This document shows positions 1 through 7,292 of a stretch of 11,292 nt of DNA, one piece after another (position 1 is the first letter of the stretch; the number at the start of each line of letters is the position of its first letter). The stretch covers positions 1 to 11,292 of the forward strand of contig CANKNK010000023.1 of assembly GCA_947483455.1 (NCBI GenBank). The letters are read 5' to 3'. The notes under the pieces were generated by a model. The model was not told where the DNA came from and ran no database searches. It saw only the letters and a list, made by a program, of their open reading frames with translations. The position numbers and the translations under genes are program-made. This DNA comes from Comamonadaceae bacterium (GTDB taxonomy: Bacteria > Pseudomonadota > Gammaproteobacteria > Burkholderiales > Burkholderiaceae_C).

Positions 1-203
1 ATGGCGCCCTGGCCAAAGGCCAGCTTTATGAAGCGGGCGAATTTTTACAAGTGCAGGAATACACCCACGTCATCCGCTGGGCCGACCAAATTGCCAAACG
101 CCCGGCGGTACAGCGCGGCCGCAAAGTCAACCGCACCTGGGGTGATGCCGACAACCAGTTGGCCGAGCGGCATGATGCGAGTGATTTTGAGCGCAAGACT
201 TAG
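1..203 (+). CDS. yghU: YghU-type glutathione S-transferase, 3' end only
   Basis: This is the last 66 codons of a gene that begins before the window; the reading frame starts at base 3 and ends with TAG at 201-203. The tail reads EYTHVIRWADQIAKRPAVQR, then VNRTWG and ERHDASDF. That matches the C-terminal helical domain of YghU, a glutathione-dependent disulfide-bond oxidoreductase of the GST family, as I remember the E. coli protein. Members have an N-terminal thioredoxin fold that binds glutathione and a C-terminal helical domain; only the latter is visible, so glutathione-binding residues cannot be checked. YghU-type enzymes are cytoplasmic and reduce small disulfides with glutathione. The gene is co-directional with the methyltransferase-like gene 43 bases downstream, but there is no proof of an operon. 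An overlapping frame starting with ATG at base 1 shows no family resemblance and is a shadow. Confidence 0.8.
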   Translation, partial: GALAKGQLYEAGEFLQVQEYTHVIRWADQIAKRPAVQRGRKVNRTWGDADNQLAERHDASDFERKT

Positions 204-235
204 GCCGCCAACGTGATGGTAACGCTTTAGCCTTT

Positions 236-239
236 GAGG
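236..239 (+). promoter_or_regulatory. Ribosome binding site for the exported methyltransferase-like gene
   Basis: GAGG lies seven bases before the ATG at 247. It supports that start, which also places a good signal peptide at the N-terminus. Confidence 0.55.
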
Positions 240-246
240 TCTGTAC

Positions 247-1062
247 ATGCATGCTTTTTCGCGTCACTTTGCCTGTTGCGCCCTGATGTTGTCAGCGCTC
301 TTGCCCACCGCCTTTGCGCAGCCCACCTCGGCCGACACATTCACGCCCTTGCTGAGTGCAAGCCACCGCTCGCCGGGCAATGTGGCGCGCGACCCGTACC
401 GGCACCCCGCGCAAACGCTGGCGTTTTTTGGTATCCGTTCGGATAGCACGGTGGTAGAAATCCTGCCCGGCAGTGGCGGCTATTACATGGAAATTTTGGC
501 CCCCTGGCTCAAGGACAAGGGTTTGTACATCGCAGCCAATCGGGATGGCTCGCAGCCGCAATACCAGGCTGACCATGAAAAGCTATTGCTGCGCCTGGTC
601 AAGGAACCGGATTTATACGGCAAAGTCTTGGTAACGCCCTTTCGGGCGGATCGCCATGCCATCGCACCTGCGGGTAGCGTCGATGCTGTGATCAGCTTTC
701 GCAACCTGCACAATTGGATGGAGCAAGGCGAGTTACAGGAATCGCTGAAGGCTTTTTATTTGGCCTTAAAGCCCGGTGGCATTTTGGGCATCGTAGATCA
801 CAGGGGCCGCACCGACCAGACGCAAGCCGAGCAAATCGCCTCGGGCTATGTACGCCAGGACGTGGCCATTGCGCTCATCGAACAAGCGGGCTTCAAGCTA
901 CAAGCCAGCTCGGAAGTGAACGCCAACCCCAAAGACAGCAAGGACCATCCCGAAGGGGTCTGGACATTGCCGCCCAGCTACCGCCTCAAGGACAAAGACC
1001 GCGAAAAATACGCTGCCATTGGCGAGAGCGATCGTTTTACCCTGCGCTTTGTGAAGCCTTAG
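247..1062 (+). CDS. Exported class I SAM-dependent methyltransferase-like protein (COG4798 type)
   Basis: A 271-residue protein. Residues 1-24 form a Sec signal peptide: a short basic start with R6, a hydrophobic core, and a likely AFA|QP cleavage after A24, so the product should act in the periplasm. Residues 41-62 hold a segment with N45, RD 48-49, RHP 52-54 and FFG 60-62, typical as far as I recall of a family of predicted methyltransferases. A Rossmann motif I variant, VVEILPGSGGYY, sits at 69-80 (E71, G75, G77, G78). Further landmarks are FRNLHNW at 151-157, the post-motif PGG at 176-178 and VDHRG at 183-187. The fold is methyltransferase-like, but the substrate is unknown. Because SAM is not known to be abundant in the periplasm, catalysis by methyl transfer is uncertain. 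The gene converges with gloB: only 15 bases separate the stops, and no hairpin is visible there. Confidence 0.82.
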   Translation: MHAFSRHFACCALMLSALLPTAFAQPTSADTFTPLLSASHRSPGNVARDPYRHPAQTLAFFGIRSDSTVVEILPGSGGYYMEILAPWLKDKGLYIAANRDGSQPQYQADHEKLLLRLVKEPDLYGKVLVTPFRADRHAIAPAGSVDAVISFRNLHNWMEQGELQESLKAFYLALKPGGILGIVDHRGRTDQTQAEQIASGYVRQDVAIALIEQAGFKLQASSEVNANPKDSKDHPEGVWTLPPSYRLKDKDREKYAAIGESDRFTLRFVKP

Positions 1063-1077
1063 CCCTGCCGCTGGGAT

Positions 1078-1869
1078 TTACCAACGGTTGCGCAATTCGC
1101 GCAGTTTCAAAAATACCGTCATGGCATCGGGGTTCGGCGGTAACTCTGCGTAAGCCTCGCGCAAACGGGCGATCACGCCAGCGCTGCCTAGGCGGAAAAA
1201 CGTGTTGACCTCGCGTTCCTCGGCCAGTTGGCTGACATAGGCTTGCTGCGGGTTTTGTCCTTGCACTTTGTCTAACAAGGCTTGCGCCGCTGCGTTGCCC
1301 GGCTCACGGTCCAGGGTGAAGCGCAAATTATTTTCAATATAGTCATGGCCCGGATACACCAAGGTGTTGTCCGGTAAACCGTGCAGTTGTTGGGCAAAGC
1401 TTTGGTACAGCGTAGCAGGGTCGCCGCCGTTATGGCAGTTGCCCACGCCAGCATTGAACATGGTGTCGCCGGAAAACAAAGCCGGCTGCTCGGTGTGGGA
1501 GCGCAGACAGATATGGCACATGGTGTGGCCCGGTGTGTCCAGTGCCTCCAGTTCTACCGTTTTGCCTACTTTGATAATGTCTCCCGCTGACAAGCCGCGT
1601 GTCATGCTGGGAATGCGGCCCTTGGCTTGGTGGTGGGCCAGCACCGCGGCTCCGGTTTTTTCCACAATGGCTTGGTTGCCATCTATGTGGTCGTGGTGCT
1701 CATGGGTATTGAGAATTTGGGTGATTTCCCAACCCGCCTCTTTGGCCGCGTCCAGGCACTTTTGGCTGTCCAAGGGATCGATGGCCAGGGCCTCGCCCGT
1801 TTCAGGGCAGGCCACCAGGTAGTTGAAATTGCGGTAGTCGTTACCGGTCCAAATTTGTTTTACAAGCAT
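1078..1869 (-). CDS. gloB: Glyoxalase II-like hydroxyacylglutathione hydrolase
   Basis: A 263-residue cytoplasmic metallo-beta-lactamase-fold hydrolase. In the family, the enzyme hydrolyses S-D-lactoylglutathione to D-lactate and glutathione, the second step of methylglyoxal detoxification. The binuclear metal ligands are all present: THEHHDH at 55-61 (H56, H58, D60, H61), H115 in DTPGH, D135 in SGDT and H175 in YPGHDY. Y177 and the C-terminal LRELRNRW match the glutathione-contact tyrosine and basic tail of glyoxalase II. The loop after D135 reads FNAGVGNCHNGG where canonical enzymes have GCG(K/R)-type sequence, so the thioester substrate could differ. The ATG at 1869 follows GGAG at 1880-1877. 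It is the third gene of a minus-strand run, 34 bases after the Bug receptor. D-lactate, its expected product, is a plausible substrate of the dehydrogenase encoded at 4208-7249. Confidence 0.85.
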   Translation of the reverse strand: MLVKQIWTGNDYRNFNYLVACPETGEALAIDPLDSQKCLDAAKEAGWEITQILNTHEHHDHIDGNQAIVEKTGAAVLAHHQAKGRIPSMTRGLSAGDIIKVGKTVELEALDTPGHTMCHICLRSHTEQPALFSGDTMFNAGVGNCHNGGDPATLYQSFAQQLHGLPDNTLVYPGHDYIENNLRFTLDREPGNAAAQALLDKVQGQNPQQAYVSQLAEEREVNTFFRLGSAGVIARLREAYAELPPNPDAMTVFLKLRELRNRW

Positions 1870-1903
1870 GCACTTTCTCCGCGCGGCTAGCGCTTCACTA
1901 TGG

Positions 1904-2881
1904 TCAAGAATCCGCTTGGACTTTAGCGTCCTTGATGACCTTGCCCCATTTCAGGGTCTCGCTGCGGATGAACTCGGCAAATCGCTCGGGGCTGCCACCG
2001 CCATCTTCGGCGCCGTATTGATCAAATTTCTCGATCACGTCAGGCATGGCCATCACGCGGTTCACATCGTCATTCATGCGTTTGACAAATGCCGGGTTCA
2101 TGTGCGCGGGCCCGGCCAGCCCATACCAGGTGGTGGCATCAAACCCCGGAAAACCTTGCTCGTCCATGGTAGGCACCGTCGGATGGCCCTTGGCGCGCTT
2201 GGTACGGGTCTGGGCCAAGGCAATGGCCTTACCGCCTTTGACGTGCGGCGTCGCCGAGGTCATGGTTTCAAAGCAATACTGCACCTGGCCGCCGATCAAA
2301 TCCGTTAAGGCCGGCCCCGAACCCTTGTAAGGCACATGCAGTGCATCGATGCCCGCCCGCAGCTTGAACATTTCCAGGGCCAAATGTTGGGCCGAACCGC
2401 CGCCGGCTGATGCGAAGCTAACTTTTCCTGGATTTTGCTTGCAGTAATTCACCAAATCTTTCACCGTTTTTGCCGGTTGGCTTTCGTTGCAGATGAGCAA
2501 GTTAGGCGTCACGCCCACCAGCACAATCGGCGTGAAGTCCCGCTCTACGTTGTAATTGAGCTTGGGCTGCAGGCTCGGGGCAAGAGCGTGGCTGTTGATA
2601 TGTGCCATCAACAGCGTATTGCCGTCGGGCGCTTGCTTGGACACAAAGTCGGCAGCAATCACACCGGCCGCGCCGGCTTTGTTGTCGATCACGATAGTCA
2701 CACCCCACATCACTTGCAGTTTTTGCGCCAGCACCCGTGCCAGGGCATCGGTGCCACCGCCGGGCGGAAAACCCACCACGATACGGATGGGCCCCGCGGG
2801 CAGGGTCTGCGCGTGGATCATGGGGGCGGACAAAACCGCCGCCCCTGCGCCTGCGGCTTGCAAAAGTGATCTGCGTTGCAT
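1904..2881 (-). CDS. Bug-family tripartite tricarboxylate transporter substrate-binding protein
   Basis: A 325-residue periplasmic receptor, the usual length for Bug (TctC-like) proteins, which bind carboxylates and related small solutes with high affinity and hand them to TctA/TctB membrane partners. The N-terminus MQRRSLLQAAG continues to a likely APMIHAQ cleavage site; the twin arginine and following hydrophobic stretch are Tat-like. The family hallmark PIRIVVGFPPGGGTDALAR follows immediately, and the ligand-binding fold runs to KWGKVIKDAKVQADS at the end. The start at 2881 was chosen because GGAG at 2890-2887 precedes it and the signal peptide begins there; a longer frame from 2968 would overlap the aminotransferase gene and hide the signal. 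No tctA or tctB lies in the window, so this is an orphan receptor, as is common in Burkholderiales. The ligand cannot be read from sequence; its operon suggests a hydroxy- or oxo-carboxylate (inference). Confidence 0.9.
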   Translation of the reverse strand: MQRRSLLQAAGAGAAVLSAPMIHAQTLPAGPIRIVVGFPPGGGTDALARVLAQKLQVMWGVTIVIDNKAGAAGVIAADFVSKQAPDGNTLLMAHINSHALAPSLQPKLNYNVERDFTPIVLVGVTPNLLICNESQPAKTVKDLVNYCKQNPGKVSFASAGGGSAQHLALEMFKLRAGIDALHVPYKGSGPALTDLIGGQVQYCFETMTSATPHVKGGKAIALAQTRTKRAKGHPTVPTMDEQGFPGFDATTWYGLAGPAHMNPAFVKRMNDDVNRVMAMPDVIEKFDQYGAEDGGGSPERFAEFIRSETLKWGKVIKDAKVQADS

Positions 2882-2886
2882 GGTGG

Positions 2887-2890
2887 CTCC
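2887..2890 (-). promoter_or_regulatory. Ribosome binding site deciding the Bug receptor start
   Basis: GGAG on the minus strand, five bases before the ATG at 2881. It favours that start over an in-frame upstream one inside the aminotransferase gene. Confidence 0.6.
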
Positions 2891-2915
2891 TTTTATCGGG
2901 ACAAGTAAAAAACCA

Positions 2916-4118
2916 TCAGGCCTGCGTCGGATGGTCAGAAAAATAATCCATAGCCGCATGTACCCCACTGCTTTGCAGTGCTATGCCGCTGAGCTTTAGG
3001 CCCATCTCGCACGCCGCCAAGGTGGCGATCAAGGTCAAGTCATTGCTATCGCCCAAATGGCCAATGCGGAACATGCGCCCCTTGACCTTTCCAAGTCCGG
3101 TGCCCAGTGAGCAATCAAATCGGCTGTGTATCAATTTGCGCAAGACATCGGCATCCAAACCGGGCGGAGTCACCACGCCGGTCAGCACGGGCGAATGTAC
3201 GCTTGCATCCTGGCACTGAAGCTCCAGGCCCCAAGCCTGCACCCCGGCGCGCACACCGGCCGCCCATCGCTGGTGCCGCGCAAACACGGCGGGCAGACCT
3301 TGCTCTAGCAGCATGTCGCAGGCCTCACTGAGGCCATAGAGCAAATTCGTGCTGGGCGTATAGGGGAAATAACCGCTTTGGTTCATCTCGATCATCTCGT
3401 CCCAGGCCCAAAACGATTTGGGCAAACTGGCCCGCGCGCTGGCCGCAATGGCTTTAGGTGACAAGGCGTTAAAGCTGATTCCTGGCGGCAGCATCAAGCC
3501 TTTTTGCGAACCACTGATGGTGACATCCACACCCCATTCGTCGTGCCGGTAATCGGCCGAGGCCAAACCGGAAATACTGTCTACCAACAGCAGTGCCGGG
3601 TGGCCCACGTCGTCGATCGCGCGGCGGACCGCCGCAATATCGCTGGTCACCCCGGTAGATGTTTCGTTGTGCACGACGCACACGGCACGGATGGCATGGC
3701 CGGTGTCGGCGCGCAGGCGCTGCGCTATCAACTCGGCCTGTACGCCACGGCGCCAACCCTCGATGCCGGGTAGGCCGACGAACTCGGTCTGAAGGCCCAG
3801 GCGCAAGGCCAGTTTGTTCCACAGACTGGCAAAGTGTCCGGTCTCGTACATCAACACCTGGTCACCCGCGCTCAAGGTGTTGACCAATGCCGCCTCCCAG
3901 GCGCCTGTGCCCGATGCCGGATAAATCATGACCGGATGGCGGGTTTGGAAAATCTTTTGCATGTCGGCCAGCAACTTGCGGCCTAGGGCGCCAAATTCGG
4001 GACCGCGATGGTCGATGGTGGGCAGGCTGATCGCGCGCAGTATCCGGTCAGGTACTGGGCTGGGGCCGGGAATTTGCAGGTAGTGTCGCCCGGTCGGGTG
4101 CTGGTTCAAAGAAAACAT
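2916..4118 (-). CDS. PLP-dependent serine/alanine-glyoxylate aminotransferase-family protein
   Basis: A 400-residue fold-type I PLP enzyme of the class V group that includes serine-glyoxylate and alanine-glyoxylate aminotransferases; these move an amino group from serine or alanine to glyoxylate, making glycine. PGPSPVP at 17-23 is the family's N-terminal active-site signature. ASGTGAWEAAL is the PLP-phosphate loop, D180 in LLLVDSISGLAS is the ring-nitrogen aspartate, and K206 in SGSQKGLMLPPG is the Schiff-base lysine. MFRIGHLGD near the end holds the expected substrate-carboxylate arginine. The ATG at 4118 is preferred: AGGA at 4128-4125 precedes it, and the 28 extra residues from an upstream ATG at 4202 look non-homologous. 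It heads the run with the Bug receptor and gloB, and diverges from the YdiJ-type gene. Substrates (glyoxylate with serine or alanine, or another small amino donor) cannot be separated by eye. Confidence 0.86.
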   Translation of the reverse strand: MFSLNQHPTGRHYLQIPGPSPVPDRILRAISLPTIDHRGPEFGALGRKLLADMQKIFQTRHPVMIYPASGTGAWEAALVNTLSAGDQVLMYETGHFASLWNKLALRLGLQTEFVGLPGIEGWRRGVQAELIAQRLRADTGHAIRAVCVVHNETSTGVTSDIAAVRRAIDDVGHPALLLVDSISGLASADYRHDEWGVDVTISGSQKGLMLPPGISFNALSPKAIAASARASLPKSFWAWDEMIEMNQSGYFPYTPSTNLLYGLSEACDMLLEQGLPAVFARHQRWAAGVRAGVQAWGLELQCQDASVHSPVLTGVVTPPGLDADVLRKLIHSRFDCSLGTGLGKVKGRMFRIGHLGDSNDLTLIATLAACEMGLKLSGIALQSSGVHAAMDYFSDHPTQA

Positions 4119-4207
4119 GGTGCATCCTGAGTGAAGTCGGAAGGCGTGCAAGAATCGGCTGAACACAAGGTCAGCGCATACCCCGCGCTTAACGCACATC
4201 ATCCCAC
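4119..4207. promoter_or_regulatory. Divergent intergenic region, presumed promoters for both flanking genes
   Basis: These 89 bases separate two genes transcribed away from each other and so should hold both promoters. I could not find a convincing -35/-10 pair on either strand. A small inverted repeat, AGCGC-ATACCCC-GCGCT, lies at 4173-4189 and could be an operator or chance. The aminotransferase side has an AGGA ribosome site at 4128-4125; the YdiJ side has no clear one. Confidence 0.4.
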
Positions 4208-7200
4208 ATGAGCGCTGTCATTTCCCGCCCGCCGCCCGCCGCCCACTTAGCGGACGGGCCATCGCGTGAGCACTTGGCCAAACAGCTGCGCCGCCATACC
4301 CAAGGCGAGGTCTTATTTGATGCGGCATCGCGCGGTCGCTATGCCACCGACGCATCCATCTACCAAATCATGCCGCAAGGTGTGTTTGTTCCCCAAACGG
4401 CACAGGACATCAGCACGGCGATGGCGCTGGCCCGGGAGGCGGGCGTGCCGGTACTGCCACGCGGGGGCGGCACCAGCCAATGCGGCCAGACCACCGGCGC
4501 GGCCTTGGTGATCGACAACAGCAAGCACTTTAAAAGTCTGATCGATCTGGACCTGCAAGCCCAAACCGCCACCGTGCAACCGGGCATGGTGCTGGACCAC
4601 CTCAATGCGGCTCTCAAAGCCCATGGCCTGTGGTTTCCGGTGGACGTATCCACCAGTGCCCAAGCCACTTTGGGCGGTATGGCGGGCAACAACTCCTGCG
4701 GCAGCCGCTCTATCGCGTACGGCAATATGGTGCATAACGTGCTGGGCGCTTCGGCCTGGTTATCGGACGGCAGCTTGCACGATTTCGGGCCGGTGGCGCA
4801 CCTGGCCCCCCCGACGCGGCGTATCGCCGATTTTGTGGAAGCCCTCGCGCTCAGCCACCGCGACGCTATCGAGGCCCATTGGCCCAAGCTGCTGCGCCGC
4901 GTAGGCGGCTACAACCTAGACATTTTTTGCAACCAAAGCGAGCGCCCTTACACCCAAGACGGCAGCGTTAACCTGGCCCATCTGCTGATCGGATCGGAAG
5001 GCACGCTGGCCTACACCCATTCGCTGCGGCTGCAGCTTTGCCCGCTGCCTGGTGCCAAAGTTCTGGGGGTCGTCAACTTCGCGCACTTTCGCGATGCCAT
5101 GCAGGCGGCGCAGCACATCGTCACGCTGGGCCCTACCGCCGTCGAATTGGTGGACCGCAGCATGGTGGCCTTGGCCCTGGCCAACCCGGCTTTCCAAAGC
5201 ACTATGCAAAGCGCCTTGATCGGCCAGCCCGACGCCATCTTGTTGGTCGAATTTTGCGGCGAAAGCAAAGATGCCATCGTGTCGAAGTTGGATGATTTAT
5301 CCACCTTGATGGGCGATTGGGGACACCCCGGCAGCGTCGTGCATATGCCCGAGGACGCCAAGCAAAAAGCCTTGTGGGAGGTACGCAAAGCCGGGCTCAA
5401 TATCATGATGAGCCTCAAGGGCGACGGCAAGCCGGTCAGCTTTATCGAAGACTGCGCGGTGCCCCTGGAACATCTGGCCGACTACACCGATGCGTTGACC
5501 GAGGTCTTTGCCCGCCACGGCACGCGCGGCACCTGGTATGCGCATGCCTCCGTGGGCACCTTGCATGTGCGCCCGATTCTGGACATGCGTCAAGGTGGTG
5601 CGGCCAAGATGCGCGCTATCGCCGAGGAGGCTGCTGCCTTGGTGCGGCGCTTCAAAGGCGCGTACAGCGGTGAGCATGGCGACGGGCTGTGCCGTGGTGA
5701 ATGGATTCAGTGGCAATTCGGCCCACGTATCACGCAAGCACTGACAGCGATCAAACAGCATATGGACCCCGCCGGATTGTTCAATCCGGGCAAGATCATT
5801 GACACGCCGCGCATGGACGATGTATCTCTCTTGCGCTTTCCACCAGCGCAAGCGCCCCAGCCCTATCGCCGCATCCCCATCCAAACCGCGCTGGACTGGT
5901 CTGCTTGGAATGTGCAGGTGGACCCGGTCACCCAAGTCAGCGGCGCGCCGGGCAGTGGTGGCGACGCCACCGGCGGCCTGGCCATGGCGGTGGAAATGTG
6001 CAATAACAATGGCCACTGCCGCAAGTTTGACAGCGGCACCATGTGTCCGAGTTACCGGGTGACGCAAGACGAGCAACACCTGACGCGCGGGCGTGCCAAC
6101 ACCTTGCGCCTGGCGCTTTCGGGCCAACTCGGGCCCGATGCCTTCACCAGCGAAGCGATGCACCAGACCATGGACCTGTGCGTGGGCTGCAAAGGCTGCA
6201 AGCGCGAGTGCCCCACCGGCGTGGACATGGCCAAAATGAAGACCGAGTTTTTGCACCACTACACGCAGCGCCATGGGCATAGTCTGGGCGAGCGGCTGGT
6301 GGCCCACCTGCCGGACTATGCAGGCCTGGCCAGCCGCGCCGCGGGTCTGCTCAATGCGGCAGTACGGCTCCCGGGTGTGGGCTGGCTCATGGAGCGCGCC
6401 TTGGGCTTGTCCAAGCGGCGCAGCCTGCCCCTCTGGCGCAGGGATACCTTTTGGCAAGACCCCGTGATCGCCCATTTGGTCAGTGCCGATGCGCTCGTGG
6501 CACACGCAGCCCAGGGAGGCAAGGCTGCGGTTCTTTTTGTCGATACCTTTAACGGCCATTGGGAAACTGGCAACGCCCTGGCCGCACTCCAAGTACTACG
6601 CGCGGCGGGCTACCAGGTCCATGCTCTGCGCAAAGACCAAGGCGCGCATTGCTGTGGCCGCACTTTTCTGGCCAACGGTATGGTGGACCAAGCGCGCCAA
6701 CGCATGAGCGCGCTGGTCCAAGCGCTGGCGCCGCTGGCGAAGGCAGGCATACCCATCATCGGACTGGAGCCGTCCTGCCTGCTCACTCTGCGTGACGAAG
6801 CACTGGCCATGGGCTTGGGGCCGAAGGCACACACGGTGGCGGCAAAAGCCGTTCTGCTGGAAGAATTTATCGCGGCCGAAACCAAGGCGGGACGCTTTAG
6901 CATCGCCTTCAAGCCCAGCGCCAAGCCCGTCGTGGTCCACGGCCATTGCCACCAAAAAGCCTTTGATACGGTAAGTGCGCTGATGCAGGTGCTGGCACGG
7001 GTGCCGGGCACACAGGCGCGCTTGATTGAAACTTCCTGCTGCGGCATGGCGGGGGCGTTTGGTTACCAGGCCCGGCATTTCACGCGCTCCATGCAAATGG
7101 CCGAACTCAGCCTGCTACCTGCGATTCGCGCAGTAGAAAACGCCTGGGTCATTGCCGATGGCACCAGCTGCCGCCACCAGATCCGCGACGGCGCGCATCG

Positions 7201-7249
7201 GGAGGCTACGCACCTGGCGATTTTCCTGGCGGCGCACCTGCCCGACTAA
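4208..7249 (+). CDS. ydiJ: YdiJ-type FAD/Fe-S D-2-hydroxyacid dehydrogenase
   Basis: A 1013-residue protein, close to the length of E. coli YdiJ. It joins what is often split into GlcD-like and GlcF-like subunits. First comes an FAD-binding PCMH domain, with PRGGGTSQCGQ at 84-94 and GGMAGNNSCGSRS further on. Next is the FAD-oxidase C-terminal domain, with GEHGDG at 488-493 and NPGKIID after it. Cysteines for iron-sulfur clusters are C598, C604, C613 (CP) and the ferredoxin motif CVGCKGCKRECP with C658, C661, C664, C668. Two CCG-type domains follow: HCCG at 814-817, then HGHCHQ at 911-916 and SCCG at 943-946. The family oxidises D-2-hydroxyacids such as D-lactate, D-2-hydroxyglutarate or glycolate to 2-oxoacids and passes electrons on, probably towards quinone. 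The exact substrate is not visible. No Shine-Dalgarno sequence is seen before the ATG at 4208, so initiation may be weak or leaderless. It converges with the dehalogenase gene, with 43 bases between stops. Confidence 0.9.
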   Translation: MSAVISRPPPAAHLADGPSREHLAKQLRRHTQGEVLFDAASRGRYATDASIYQIMPQGVFVPQTAQDISTAMALAREAGVPVLPRGGGTSQCGQTTGAALVIDNSKHFKSLIDLDLQAQTATVQPGMVLDHLNAALKAHGLWFPVDVSTSAQATLGGMAGNNSCGSRSIAYGNMVHNVLGASAWLSDGSLHDFGPVAHLAPPTRRIADFVEALALSHRDAIEAHWPKLLRRVGGYNLDIFCNQSERPYTQDGSVNLAHLLIGSEGTLAYTHSLRLQLCPLPGAKVLGVVNFAHFRDAMQAAQHIVTLGPTAVELVDRSMVALALANPAFQSTMQSALIGQPDAILLVEFCGESKDAIVSKLDDLSTLMGDWGHPGSVVHMPEDAKQKALWEVRKAGLNIMMSLKGDGKPVSFIEDCAVPLEHLADYTDALTEVFARHGTRGTWYAHASVGTLHVRPILDMRQGGAAKMRAIAEEAAALVRRFKGAYSGEHGDGLCRGEWIQWQFGPRITQALTAIKQHMDPAGLFNPGKIIDTPRMDDVSLLRFPPAQAPQPYRRIPIQTALDWSAWNVQVDPVTQVSGAPGSGGDATGGLAMAVEMCNNNGHCRKFDSGTMCPSYRVTQDEQHLTRGRANTLRLALSGQLGPDAFTSEAMHQTMDLCVGCKGCKRECPTGVDMAKMKTEFLHHYTQRHGHSLGERLVAHLPDYAGLASRAAGLLNAAVRLPGVGWLMERALGLSKRRSLPLWRRDTFWQDPVIAHLVSADALVAHAAQGGKAAVLFVDTFNGHWETGNALAALQVLRAAGYQVHALRKDQGAHCCGRTFLANGMVDQARQRMSALVQALAPLAKAGIPIIGLEPSCLLTLRDEALAMGLGPKAHTVAAKAVLLEEFIAAETKAGRFSIAFKPSAKPVVVHGHCHQKAFDTVSALMQVLARVPGTQARLIETSCCGMAGAFGYQARHFTRSMQMAELSLLPAIRAVENAWVIADGTSCRHQIRDGAHREATHLAIFLAAHLPD

Positions 7250-7292
7250 ACCATGCGCCGCAAGCCGCGGCCCGCGAGGGCGAGCCTTGCGC

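Noticed and set aside
714..1208. A 164-codon plus-strand frame spanning the convergent ends of the methyltransferase-like and gloB genes
   Set aside because: It overlaps two well supported genes, has no ribosome site or recognisable motif, and has shadow-like composition.
2435..2869. A 144-codon plus-strand frame opposite the Bug receptor
   Set aside because: It is antisense to a strong family match, and its composition is typical of a reverse-frame artefact.
2882..2968. Upstream extension of the Bug receptor gene to an ATG at 2968
   Set aside because: It would overlap the aminotransferase gene and bury a clear signal peptide; the ATG at 2881 has a good ribosome site.
4225..4247. GC-only triplet repeat near the start of the YdiJ-type gene
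   Set aside because: It is a short run of Pro/Ala codons (PPPAA) within the coding sequence, too short to call a repeat element.
5297..6592. A 431-codon open frame on the minus strand inside the YdiJ-type gene
   Set aside because: It lies antisense to a gene with clear domains and cofactor motifs. Its translation is rich in H, R, A and G with no family resemblance, as expected for a shadow frame in GC-rich DNA.
7259..7291. Hairpin CGCAAG/CTTGCG between the convergent YdiJ-type and dehalogenase genes as a bidirectional terminator
   Set aside because: The stem is only six bases around a 21-base loop, and no T-run follows on either side. It could be chance in GC-rich DNA.
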